Assembly (NCBI GenBank): GCA_001994995.1
Contig: MDJM01000078.1
Span: forward strand, 29,226-93,225
Length of the DNA stretch: 64,000 nucleotides
Direction of reading: 5' to 3'
Source: Candidatus Parepulonipiscium sp. PG-Nuni2H_MBin01
Lineage (GTDB): Bacteria > Bacillota > Clostridia > Lachnospirales > Cellulosilyticaceae
Shown: in pieces, positions 17,597 through 26,037 of the stretch
How the letters are laid out: each line of letters opens with the position of its first letter
Position numbering within the stretch: position 1 is the first letter of the stretch
The notes under the pieces: model-generated
The model's database searches: none
What the model was told of the DNA's origin: nothing
What the model saw: the letters and a program-made list of their open reading frames with translations, nothing else
Program-made: the position numbers and the translations under genes

Positions 17597-18931
17597 TTAG
17601 CGCTTCAAGCTTAAAATTTCTTGAAGCATCTCGTCTGATGTAGTAATAGTTTTAGAATTTGCTTGGAAGCCACGTTGAGTTACTATCATATTAGTAAACT
17701 CTGAATTTAGGTCTACGTTTGACATTTCAAGTACGCCAGACATAAATATAGCTTCTGCCCCTATACCGTCAAAATCACCAGAGTTAGCGGTCGCAAGGAA
17801 CACGTTATCTCCGGCTTTTTCTAGGCCTGCTGCATTTTCAAATGTTGTAGTTACAATTTGGGCAAGAAGTTTTGTATCACCATTAGAATAGTAAGCTGTA
17901 ATTTTACCATCTGAACCAATATCATAACCAAGCATATCTCCTGCAGCCTTACCTGTACCCTGACCATTTACATCTCCTACACTTGAGTCTAAGCTTGTTG
18001 TAGCATTGTATTGAGTAATTCCAGTTATATCAAGATATACCATACCGTCATTACCAATTTCAGCATTAAGACTAGGACTAGCCCCAAGTAGGTCAAGACC
18101 AGCTATAGAAATTAATCCTGTAGGTTGTTCCATGTTACCATTGGAATCAAAAATAATTTCTACACTATCAGTAGTGGGTGTTCCGCCTAATGTATAGGAA
18201 TTACCGTTAGTATCCGTAATGGTATTACTAGGGATATTCATTACCCACTTTACAGGATTTTCATTACCCTCATTAGGATATGCAGTAAACTCAACTTCCA
18301 TACTATAGTAATTACCCAAAGAGTCATAAAAATTCATTATGGTGGTAATTGCTTTAGCTGTGTCGTCACCAGTGTAAGAGTCATCAAGATTTAAATTTCC
18401 AGTGATAGTAACATTTGTAGTAGCTTCTGGTTGAGTAAATAAATTATCTGGCGAATTAAGTACAATGTCTTGCACTTGACCCCGAACAATTTCAGTACCA
18501 GTATCATTTGCTAACCATCCTTGGACTTTCATACCATTTGGTATAACCAGATTACCTAAATCATCTACTCTAAGCGCTGCCGCACGTGTAAAATAAGTTT
18601 GTTCTGCATCTTTAACAATAATCATCCCATCACCGTCAATCATAAGGTCAAAGGGGTTATCAGTACGCTGAGCTGAGCCTTGTGTCATTAAGATATCTAT
18701 AGTAGATACATTTACTCCAAGACCAACTTGCATAGCATTTTTACCACCAAGACCAGTAGCATCACTTGCTGAAGTTGCCGATTGAACAGTTTGGGAGAAT
18801 ACCTCGCTAAAAGTAACTCTTTGAGATTTGTAGCCAATTGTGTTAATATTAGCTACATTATTACCAATAACATCCATCTGAATTTGATGGGCCTGCAGGC
18901 CAGAAACACCTGAGTATAAAGAACGCATCAT
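17597..18931 (-). CDS. flgE: Flagellar hook protein FlgE, downstream tandem copy
   Basis: FlgE polymerises into the hook. This 444 aa copy starts MMRSLYSGVSGLQAHQIQMDV and has the rod-type N-terminal motif NNVANINTIGYKSQRV, central D1/D2 domains, and the C-terminal heptad helix with NVDLNSEFTNMIVTQRGFQ and SDEMLQEILSLKR. It aligns without visible gaps to the neighbouring copy at 19008-20342; differences concentrate in the middle. Both are full length with conserved ends, so neither looks like a pseudogene. This copy lies directly before flbD and motA. Confidence 0.94.
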   Translation of the reverse strand: MMRSLYSGVSGLQAHQIQMDVIGNNVANINTIGYKSQRVTFSEVFSQTVQSATSASDATGLGGKNAMQVGLGVNVSTIDILMTQGSAQRTDNPFDLMIDGDGMIIVKDAEQTYFTRAAALRVDDLGNLVIPNGMKVQGWLANDTGTEIVRGQVQDIVLNSPDNLFTQPEATTNVTITGNLNLDDSYTGDDTAKAITTIMNFYDSLGNYYSMEVEFTAYPNEGNENPVKWVMNIPSNTITDTNGNSYTLGGTPTTDSVEIIFDSNGNMEQPTGLISIAGLDLLGASPSLNAEIGNDGMVYLDITGITQYNATTSLDSSVGDVNGQGTGKAAGDMLGYDIGSDGKITAYYSNGDTKLLAQIVTTTFENAAGLEKAGDNVFLATANSGDFDGIGAEAIFMSGVLEMSNVDLNSEFTNMIVTQRGFQANSKTITTSDEMLQEILSLKR

Positions 18932-19007
18932 AAATAAATATCCCCCTTTATTGAATAAAGCCCTTACCTATGATGCGTTTAACTAATGATGTCTATTGGG
19001 CAAAAAA

Positions 19008-20342
19008 TTAACGTTTAAGCGATAAAATTTCTTGTAACATTTCATCCGAGGTTGTAATAGTTTTTGAGTTTGCTTGGAAACCACGTTGTGTAACGATCAT
19101 ATCTGTAAACTCAGAGTTTAAGTCTACGTTAGACATTTCAAGTACCCCAACTTGGAATATACCCTCAGCACCAATACCATCAAAGTCACCAGAGTTAGCG
19201 GTTGCAAGGAACACGTTATCTCCGGCTTTTTCAAGACCTGCTGAGTTCTCAAAGCTTGTTGTAACTATTTGGCCAAGTAATTTTGTGTCACCATTGGTAT
19301 AGTATGCAGTAATTTTACCGTCTGTACCAAGGTCGTAACCAATCATATCCCCAGCTGCATTACCAGTACCATCCCCATTAACATCCCCAACAGTTGCATC
19401 AAGACTTGTAGTTGCATCGTATTGGGTAATACCTGTAATGTCAAGTTGAATCATACCATCATTACCAACTTCCGCATTAAGTGGAGGGCTGGCTGAAAGT
19501 AGGTCTATACCAGTAATGTTAATTAATCCTGTAGGTTGTTCCATATTACCATTAGCATCAAAGTAAATTTCAACGCTATCTACTGTAGGAGTTCCGCCTA
19601 ATGTATAAGTATTACCATTAGTATCCGTAATTGTGTTGTTAGGTAGACTCATAACCCATTTAGTAGGATTATCTCCACCTTCATCTGGATATGCTGCAAA
19701 GTTAACTTCCATAATATAGTAGTTACCTAAGGAATCGTAAAAGTTAAGATTGGTTACTATTTGTTTTGCTGTGTCATCCCCTGTGTATGAATCGTTGAGG
19801 TTTAAGTTCCCTGTAATCTGAACATTTGTTGTAGTTTCAGGAGGTGAGAATAAATTCGATGGTGAATTAAGTACAATATCTTGTACTTGACCACGAATAA
19901 TCTCTGTACCATTATCATTAGCTGGCCACCCTTGAACTTTCATACCATTTGGTATAACTAAGTTACCTAAGTCGTCGACCCTAAGTGCACCAGCTCTAGT
20001 GAAGTAAGTCTGATCAGCATCTTTAACAATTAACATCCCATCACCATCAACCATTAAGTCAAATGGATTGTCAGTTCTTTGTGCAGAACCTTGTGTCATC
20101 ATTATATCTATAGATGCAACGCTTGAACCAAGACCAACTTGCATGGCATTTTTACCACCAAGACCAGTAGCATCACTTGCTGAAGTTGCTGACTGAATTG
20201 TTTGAGAGAATACTTCGTTAAAGGTAACACGCTGGGATTTATACCCTACCGTATTTACGTTGGCTACGTTATTACCTATAACGTCCATCTTAACCTGGTG
20301 GGACTGAAGCCCCGACACCCCAGAAAACATTGATCTCATCAT
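19008..20342 (-). CDS. flgE: Flagellar hook protein FlgE, upstream tandem copy
   Basis: This second 444 aa hook protein starts MMRSMFSGVSGLQSHQVKMDV and keeps NNVANVNTVGYKSQRV plus the C-terminal NVDLNSEFTDMIVTQRGFQ. I start at ATG 20342, with GGAGG eight bases upstream. A longer GTG frame would place that site inside the gene. The two flgE genes are separated by about 76 bases and are clear products of tandem duplication. Whether both join one hook or one serves as a distal-rod FlgG-type subunit cannot be told; both carry a hook-length middle rather than the short FlgG form. Confidence 0.94.
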   Translation of the reverse strand: MMRSMFSGVSGLQSHQVKMDVIGNNVANVNTVGYKSQRVTFNEVFSQTIQSATSASDATGLGGKNAMQVGLGSSVASIDIMMTQGSAQRTDNPFDLMVDGDGMLIVKDADQTYFTRAGALRVDDLGNLVIPNGMKVQGWPANDNGTEIIRGQVQDIVLNSPSNLFSPPETTTNVQITGNLNLNDSYTGDDTAKQIVTNLNFYDSLGNYYIMEVNFAAYPDEGGDNPTKWVMSLPNNTITDTNGNTYTLGGTPTVDSVEIYFDANGNMEQPTGLINITGIDLLSASPPLNAEVGNDGMIQLDITGITQYDATTSLDATVGDVNGDGTGNAAGDMIGYDLGTDGKITAYYTNGDTKLLGQIVTTSFENSAGLEKAGDNVFLATANSGDFDGIGAEGIFQVGVLEMSNVDLNSEFTDMIVTQRGFQANSKTITTSDEMLQEILSLKR

Positions 20343-20400
20343 AATAAATTCCTCCTTCACACACTCGCTGTCAAATTCTAGTCAAAATCTAGTTATGCAT

Positions 20401-20423
20401 GAATTTCCCCTAAGCGGGGAATT
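20401..20423 (-). other. Intercistronic hairpin between flgD and flgE
   Basis: The stem GAATT-CCCC/GGGG-AATTC with one bulged base and a 4-5-base loop lies in the gap between flgD (stop side at 20440 start of next gene region) and the upstream flgE copy. It has no T-run and sits ahead of the hook genes. Confidence 0.5.
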
Positions 20424-20439
20424 CACGTCTTATATCGTA

Positions 20440-21243
20440 TTAAGTGTTCTTAACAGAAGTTACGTCGTTAAAGTTTACCATATAGCCATCAATATATAGA
20501 TATGTGTTATGCTGTTGCATATATACATATTCTGCGATGCCAGAAACGGCTATCTTTTCTCCATCAACATATGCTGAACCTTCAACCCAACTACCTGTAA
20601 CAGTTGGATTATCAACGATATTTTGTACATCTGAGAATGCTACTTCAAGTTCTTGATCTCCAGTACCCAGTACTATATGAGGAACTCCTTCTATCATTCT
20701 AACTTCAAGCACTTCACCCTCAACAATAGTTGATTCGGTTCCGCCATATAAGTTAGAAGCTTCAATAACAGCTTGAACTGTTTTTCCGAGTGTATCAAAT
20801 GCAGTTGAACTACCTGTAATATTAGTTGCATTAATAACTTGTTGTACACTATCTAATGTTATTTCATGCTCACCAATACCAAGTAAGGTCTCGCTCCCAT
20901 AAGTTTTAACGTAGTCAACATTACCAATAAGATATTCTAATGCTCCCGTTTCGGGGTTGTTATATGAATATTCTATAGTATTCCCAACCATACTTAATGC
21001 TGTTTGCTTTTCTGTAGCAGTAGCAATGTTGGTCATTTGTTCAAGTGCTGTAAATTGTGCTAACTGCGCTAACATATCTGAGTTATCCATTGGATCCATT
21101 GGGTCTTGGTATTGCAATTGTGTTACTAGTAATTGCAAGAATGCATCTTTACCCATATCTTGGTCTGGGTCACGTACTTCAGTAGTGTTATTCTGTATAG
21201 TAGAACTGTCATACGCAACCATATTCCCGCTAATAGTACTCAT
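20440..21243 (-). CDS. flgD: Flagellar hook-cap protein FlgD
   Basis: FlgD caps the growing hook and guides FlgE assembly. The N-terminal scaffold-forming region has MGKDAFLQLLVTQLQYQDP and NSDMLAQLAQFTALEQMTNI (about 29-78), which are diagnostic. The rest (about 85-267) is a divergent beta-rich region. Parts of it (LLGIGEHEITLDSVQQVIN) look like sequence often found in clostridial FlgD. At 267 aa it is longer than Bacillus FlgD. It lies between fliK and the first flgE copy. Confidence 0.93.
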   Translation of the reverse strand: MSTISGNMVAYDSSTIQNNTTEVRDPDQDMGKDAFLQLLVTQLQYQDPMDPMDNSDMLAQLAQFTALEQMTNIATATEKQTALSMVGNTIEYSYNNPETGALEYLIGNVDYVKTYGSETLLGIGEHEITLDSVQQVINATNITGSSTAFDTLGKTVQAVIEASNLYGGTESTIVEGEVLEVRMIEGVPHIVLGTGDQELEVAFSDVQNIVDNPTVTGSWVEGSAYVDGEKIAVSGIAEYVYMQQHNTYLYIDGYMVNFNDVTSVKNT

Positions 21244-21257
21244 TAAATCCCTCCAGT

Positions 21258-22607
21258 CTAGATTCTAACATTGACATTTTTATCATGTTTAAGTTGAGTA
21301 ACGTCTTTCTCAACTTCAGAATCGCTTTCAAATTCCTCATCCATATATAAGTCGATAAGTTCTTCGATACGTTTCTGTGATTTTGCTCTCTCTTGATTCA
21401 TGTGCTCTTGGTATTTATTTTCTTCTTGTTGTACATCAACATTAAATTCGCCTACTGTTAAGCCTTGATCTTCTAAAGCAGCTTTTAGTGCATCAATTTG
21501 CTCTAATACCATTTCTTTAACTTTTTCGCTATCAACTTTAATATCAGCTTTAATGATACCGCTGTTTTCAACTACTGTTAGAGAAATTTTACCAAGGTCT
21601 TGAGGATCTAAGTCCATAGTCAATTGTGTACCGTCAGCTAATTTCACAATTTGAATGTTATCAATAAGTTGTGTTACAACTGGCTTATATTGTACATCAG
21701 AACTACCGCCTAATAAAGATGAACCATTACTATTTGCAACTGTTATACCTCTGTAGCTTGTAGGGATATTAAAGTTAGTTTCAATTTTTGTATCTCCTAC
21801 GAATTCAAAGTTAGTTTGTTGTGCATTTGCATTATTTTGTTTTGAACTAGAATCTGAGTCTGTATCTGCATCACCACGTAAACTTGCTTTTGGATCAACT
21901 TCTATGTCGTTTACAGTTGAAAATTCTATTTCTATTTCTGTGTCTTCACTCATTGTATTTGTGTCAGTTTTTACATTTTCTAAGAAAGTGTTTTTAAATG
22001 CATCTTCTACTTCTACTAACTCTGTAAAATCTTGTGCTACAACTTGCTCTTCCACTTGAGGTAAAACAAATGCTGTTTCGTCTAATAATGTTTTTAACTC
22101 CATTATGCTACCTTGTAAATCTGAATCAACTAGCAATTCTTCAAAAGAAAAATTGTCAGCTATTATATCGTCGAGTAACGCAGGATTATTAAGTAGGTCG
22201 TCTACATTAATTTCCAATATTTCTAGAGTCTCATTTAATTGTTCTGGCGTTATTTGTAGATATCCAGCTAACATTTCTAATGCTTCCTCAGGAGATATTT
22301 CTTTAACTGTCTTAGCATTGCCTTTTGAATTTGTTTTAGTTCCTTGTTTGCTTACTTCGTTAGATTTGTTTGTAGTCGTATCATTTTGTTTTGTAGTTTT
22401 AGTAGTATCTTTTGTTTTAGATTTATCTTGTGTATTACTCTTATTATAATCGTTATTGCTATTTTTATTATAAGAATTATTGTTATTATTGTCTTTTGTA
22501 GAAGCAGCATTGTCTAAAGCTTGCTTGAAATCATTGCCTGTGTTAACATTTGCTGTTTGATTTGCTGCATTTGAGAAAGTCGCTGTTTGGAATGCTGTTA
22601 CTAACAT
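21258..22607 (-). CDS. fliK: Flagellar hook-length control protein FliK
   Basis: FliK measures the hook and triggers the FlhB switch. The 449 aa protein has an Asn/Lys/Thr/Ser-rich disordered N-terminus (about 15-105) that would act as a flexible ruler, an acidic middle, and the C-terminal Flg_hook domain (about 325-415) with MDLDPQDLGKISLTVVE and VLEQIDALKAALEDQGLTV. The tail after it is charged. The position between motE and flgD matches the Bacillus operon. N-termini of this family barely align, so the call rests on the C-terminal domain and context. Confidence 0.9.
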   Translation of the reverse strand: MLVTAFQTATFSNAANQTANVNTGNDFKQALDNAASTKDNNNNNSYNKNSNNDYNKSNTQDKSKTKDTTKTTKQNDTTTNKSNEVSKQGTKTNSKGNAKTVKEISPEEALEMLAGYLQITPEQLNETLEILEINVDDLLNNPALLDDIIADNFSFEELLVDSDLQGSIMELKTLLDETAFVLPQVEEQVVAQDFTELVEVEDAFKNTFLENVKTDTNTMSEDTEIEIEFSTVNDIEVDPKASLRGDADTDSDSSSKQNNANAQQTNFEFVGDTKIETNFNIPTSYRGITVANSNGSSLLGGSSDVQYKPVVTQLIDNIQIVKLADGTQLTMDLDPQDLGKISLTVVENSGIIKADIKVDSEKVKEMVLEQIDALKAALEDQGLTVGEFNVDVQQEENKYQEHMNQERAKSQKRIEELIDLYMDEEFESDSEVEKDVTQLKHDKNVNVRI

Positions 22608-22672
22608 AGTGTAGTCTCCTTTTCTGTGTTTAAATAATGGATAAAATGGGTTATATTGTCAATGTTACTTAT

Positions 22673-22698
22673 AATGCAGTAACATTTGCTACTGCATT
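22673..22698 (-). other. Intercistronic hairpin between fliK and motE
   Basis: The 9-bp stem AATGCAGTA/TACTGCATT, with an 8-base loop, lies between the fliK stop region and the motE stop side: on the coding strand it directly follows the motE stop codon (22700) and precedes fliK. No T-run follows. Confidence 0.6.
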
Positions 22699-22699
22699 G

Positions 22700-23473
22700 T
22701 TAGTATATAGGTGAAATTAATCGAATAATTTGCGCCGCTGTTTCTACGGGTAACTCGTTAAGAATTGCTGATTGACTATTTGTATCCATATTGTTAAAGA
22801 TAGCTGTTACAAGGGCTGAGTCTGTGTTAACTAGTTGCTCTATAGCACTTGCAGCTTGTTTTGTGTTCATTTGAGCTATTACCGATGCATGAGATTGTTG
22901 TTCATCTGTTAACACTTTTTCACCTTTAATTTCTGCATAAATGCTTTGTGATTGCTCAGGATTTAGCTCCTCATACCAAGATATATATAAAGATGGGTTT
23001 TGAGAAGCCACTTCGGCATTCCATGCAGCTTGCTCTGATAAAAATGCATTGTAGTTATATTCATAAGTTTGTAATCTGTTAATTTCTGCATTTAATGTAG
23101 TTTGTGAATCAGTCAAGGTGGTAATTCTATTTTGCAAACTAGTAATTTGTGACTCTAAATCAGTTATTTCTGAAATTAAATCTTGTTTAGAGTAATCTGC
23201 ATAAGGTCCTTCATATACGAAAAATTCATTTAAATATGGTATATCTTCCACTAATTCTGCAATAAACAGATTACCTTTATTTACATATGCAATACCTCCG
23301 ATTATTAAAAGCACTACTAAGAATATCAGCATTTTTTTTCTTCGTTTTTTACGCTTTTCTTTTTTTTCTTTCTTCTTTTTTTCTTTTAATATTTGACGCT
23401 CTCGTTTAAGTTCTTCGGGATCTTTAACGTTCCCTGCAGGTTTAGCCGCTGCTGGTTTGTTTTCTTTAGCCAC
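22700..23473 (-). CDS. MotE-like protein (MgtE-N/FliG-N type repeats, YlxF position)
   Basis: The protein has a very basic N-terminus, one membrane helix (about 48-66) after a lysine-rich block, a coiled coil (about 95-135), and a C-terminal domain of MgtE-N-like helices (NTKQAASAIEQLVNT, LVTAIFNNMDTNSQSAILNEL, ETAAQIIRLISPIY). This architecture matches the MotE/YlxF family, a stator-associated flagellar membrane protein. I favour GTG 23473, which overlaps the preceding repeat gene by 8 bases. A TTG at 23503 would extend it by 10 residues but lacks a clear ribosome-binding site. Confidence 0.8.
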   Translation of the reverse strand: MAKENKPAAAKPAGNVKDPEELKRERQILKEKKKKEKKEKRKKRRKKMLIFLVVLLIIGGIAYVNKGNLFIAELVEDIPYLNEFFVYEGPYADYSKQDLISEITDLESQITSLQNRITTLTDSQTTLNAEINRLQTYEYNYNAFLSEQAAWNAEVASQNPSLYISWYEELNPEQSQSIYAEIKGEKVLTDEQQSHASVIAQMNTKQAASAIEQLVNTDSALVTAIFNNMDTNSQSAILNELPVETAAQIIRLISPIY

Positions 23474-24128
23474 TCTCTTCCCCACTTTCCTGGATATAGT
23501 CAACTTTAGTTGGTGCCATCTTCATTATATAGTCAACCTTTGTGGTCTCTTTAGGTATCGCTCTTGTATTCATTTGTGTAGCTCTCACCATTTCGCTAAT
23601 TTGGTCAACTCTCGTCTGTACTGCTTCATGTTCCATTATTTTTTGGGCTCTAGCTATTTGCTGAATATGGTCAACTCGCGTTTGTACTGCTTCATGTTCC
23701 ATTATTTTCTTTGCTCTAGCTACCTGCTGAATGTGGTCAACTCGCGTTTGTACTGCTTCATGTTCCATTATTTTCTTTGCTTTAGCTACCTGCTGAATAT
23801 GGTCAACTCGCGTTTGTACTGATTCAGTCTCAATTATCTTTTTAGCTACTTCTTGAATAGGGTCAACAGTCGTTTGCAACGCCTCAGGCTCTATTACTTT
23901 TTTTGATACATATTGAATTTTATCAACTCTAGTCTGAACTGACTCATGAGCCATTATTTTCTTAGCAATAGTTTTTTGACTAATATCATCAACTTTAGAT
24001 TGTACACACTCTTTAGCAAAGATTTTCATAGCATCTACAGCTGTAGATTCCACTGATTCTTTAGCTATTATCTCCTTAACGTCTGTAGTTAGTGGTTGTT
24101 TGGATTCTCTAGCCATAATCTCCCTCAC
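23466..24128 (-). CDS. Repeat protein inserted between fliJ and motE, function unknown
   Basis: The 220 aa protein is built almost wholly of about ten degenerate 16-22-residue units with a shared core: (I/V)xEHEAVQTRVD preceded by HIQQVARAKK. The last units are shortest (TTKVDYIMKMAPTKVDYIQ). Three central units are nearly identical at DNA level with a 66-base period. There is no signal peptide or membrane span. Units look helical with alternating charge. I know of no flagellar gene with this form at this position. It shares 8 bases with the start of motE and follows fliJ by 14 bases, so it is expressed with the basal-body genes. Function is unknown. Confidence 0.75.
   Translation of the reverse strand: MREIMARESKQPLTTDVKEIIAKESVESTAVDAMKIFAKECVQSKVDDISQKTIAKKIMAHESVQTRVDKIQYVSKKVIEPEALQTTVDPIQEVAKKIIETESVQTRVDHIQQVAKAKKIMEHEAVQTRVDHIQQVARAKKIMEHEAVQTRVDHIQQIARAQKIMEHEAVQTRVDQISEMVRATQMNTRAIPKETTKVDYIMKMAPTKVDYIQESGEESG
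23603..23830 (-). repeat. In-frame 66-base direct repeats within the repeat-protein gene
   Basis: The core ggtcaactcgcg recurs at 23669, 23735 and 23801, exactly 66 bases apart, with a slightly changed unit at 23603. Each unit encodes 22 residues in frame. Spacing, frame retention and the coding match show repeat expansion inside a gene rather than a CRISPR or mobile repeat. Confidence 0.9.
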
Positions 24129-24142
24129 TTTCCTCAGATATA

Positions 24143-24595
24143 TTAAGAATTGCCTTCTTCTTCACTGCTTTTAATATACCTATATCCAACAATCTCGTCA
24201 ATTAGCTTTTGCTCTTCTTGTAACATTTCGTATTGTACTTGTTCTCTATGAATTTCCTTTAAGTTTTCTAAAATTTTTCTATCTTTCATAGCATCTACAA
24301 GATTTTCTTGCTTTTTTACTATATTTTTTTCTGCTTGCGCTACTGCTAAATGTACTTTTTCTAAGTCTTTTACAATTTGTTTTTTGTAGTGATTAACTTG
24401 AGTAATTGCTGATGGATTAACTGCACCACTAAGCTCTTGAACTAATTGTTGTGAAAGTTCATTGTCTTTACGTTGAAGATTTACTTCTTTATTTACTAAA
24501 AAGTTTTTTTGGGCATAGGCATCGGCCAGTTCTTTCTTCCTCATTTGTTCTACATTTTTCTTAAGAGTAAGAATTGATTCTAACCTAAACTTCAC
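24143..24595 (-). CDS. fliJ: Flagellar export chaperone FliJ
   Basis: FliJ is a soluble coiled-coil protein that links the FliI ATPase ring to the FlhA gate. The 150 aa sequence is helical throughout with the usual opening MKFRLESILTLKKNVEQMRKKELA and long heptad stretches. It is encoded downstream of fliI as in other Firmicutes. FliJ diverges quickly, so the assignment depends on the opening motif, coiled-coil form and position together. Confidence 0.88.
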   Translation of the reverse strand: MKFRLESILTLKKNVEQMRKKELADAYAQKNFLVNKEVNLQRKDNELSQQLVQELSGAVNPSAITQVNHYKKQIVKDLEKVHLAVAQAEKNIVKKQENLVDAMKDRKILENLKEIHREQVQYEMLQEEQKLIDEIVGYRYIKSSEEEGNS

Positions 24596-24700
24596 CTTAT
24601 CCCTCCTCTCAAAATTCCGCTCAACTGTGTTCTATAATATATTTCGACATCAGTCGCCATAACTTTAGCCCACAATTACCGTTATTTTTTTCCATTTTTT

Positions 24701-25996
24701 TTATTGAACTATTTCTTTCATTACTTTTAATGTTTCTTGTAAGGGAACATTATCATAGGTTGATTGCGTTAAAAATGCATTTATTGAACCCATTTTTTCG
24801 ATTGCTTTATCAATTTCAGGGTTACTACCTTTATTATATGCACCAACGTTAATCAAGTCTTCTACTTCATGGTAAAGTGCCATGTATTTTTTTATTTCTT
24901 GGGCACACTTTCTATGTTCGTCTGAAGTGATATCGCCCATAACCCTTGATATACTTGCTAAAATATCAATAGCAGGGTAATGTGCTTTATGTGCAATTTT
25001 CCTTGACATCATTATATGTCCATCTAAAATCCCCCTTGCAGTATCTGTGATTGGTTCGTTAAAATCATCCCCATCCACAAGGACGGTATATAAACCTGTA
25101 ATACTACCTCTATCATCGTTACCAGCCCTTTCTAGAAGTTTGGGCATAACAGCGAATACTGAGGGGGTGTAACCCCTAGAAATCGGAGGTTCACCAATTG
25201 ATAAACCTATTTCACGCTGTGCCATTGAAAAACGAGTTAGTGAGTCCATTAGTAGTAAAACTTGACTTCCTTGGCTTCTAAAGTATTCTGCCATTGCAGT
25301 CGCAGCTTTAGCTGCTTTTAGCCGTATAAGAGCTGGTTGGTCTGAGGTTGCAACTACAACGATTGACCGCCTTAGCCCTTCAGCTTTTAAGTCTTTTTCT
25401 ATAAACTCTCGAACTTCTCTTCCCCGTTCTCCTATTAGTGCAATTATATTTATATCAGATAATGCGTTTCTGGCTATCATACCCATTAAGGTACTTTTTC
25501 CAACCCCGCTACCTGCAAATATACCTAATCTTTGCCCTTGCCCAACACTAAGCATGCCATCTATGGCTTTTACACCTAGTACTAATTGTTTCTCAATTCG
25601 CTCGCGCGACATAGGGTTAGGCGCGTCATTTTCAATGGGCACCCAATGTTGGCAATGTAGGGTATCTCCATTTATAGGAACACCTTGCCAGTCAACAACA
25701 TGCCCTAATAAAGAATGGTCAACTTGCACAGTTATCTTTTGTCCCATAGACAATACTTCACAACCAGGTCCAATTCCTTCGATGCTTCCTAGAGGCATCA
25801 ATAAGATATTACTATCTTTAAAACCAACTACTTCTGCTAGTAAGTTACCTGCTCTAGTAACTACTTCACAGATATCACCGATGTTTGCCATAGGGCCTAC
25901 TGATTCTATGGCCATTCCGACAACTTTTACTACTTTGCCTTTGTATATCATTTGTGATCGGTCTGTAACTTGCCTATACTTTCCTAAATCAATCAT
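24701..25996 (-). CDS. fliI: Flagellum-specific ATPase FliI
   Basis: FliI is the F1-like hexameric ATPase of the export apparatus. With the start at ATG 25996 (MIDLGKYRQ; AGGGG eight bases upstream) it is 431 aa. Walker A is GSGVGKST (about 162-169) and Walker B is VLLLMDSLTRF. PISRGYTPSVFAVMPKLLERAG and YTVLVDGDDFNEPI are typical family motifs. A longer GTG frame at 26017 would place the ribosome-binding site inside the gene, so I reject it. It follows fliH by 41 bases. Confidence 0.97.
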   Translation of the reverse strand: MIDLGKYRQVTDRSQMIYKGKVVKVVGMAIESVGPMANIGDICEVVTRAGNLLAEVVGFKDSNILLMPLGSIEGIGPGCEVLSMGQKITVQVDHSLLGHVVDWQGVPINGDTLHCQHWVPIENDAPNPMSRERIEKQLVLGVKAIDGMLSVGQGQRLGIFAGSGVGKSTLMGMIARNALSDINIIALIGERGREVREFIEKDLKAEGLRRSIVVVATSDQPALIRLKAAKAATAMAEYFRSQGSQVLLLMDSLTRFSMAQREIGLSIGEPPISRGYTPSVFAVMPKLLERAGNDDRGSITGLYTVLVDGDDFNEPITDTARGILDGHIMMSRKIAHKAHYPAIDILASISRVMGDITSDEHRKCAQEIKKYMALYHEVEDLINVGAYNKGSNPEIDKAIEKMGSINAFLTQSTYDNVPLQETLKVMKEIVQ

Positions 25997-26037
25997 AGTT
26001 TTTTCCCCTAACTTCACTCTTATTAAGATATATCATT

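Noticed and set aside
23603..23830. Direct 66-base repeats as a CRISPR array
   Set aside because: The repeats are contiguous without spacers, keep the reading frame and encode a repeated protein core, so they are gene-internal repeats.
24596..24700. A small gene between fliI and fliJ
   Set aside because: Only AT-rich sequence and a 4-bp CGAC/GTCG repeat are present; no frame with a ribosome-binding site.
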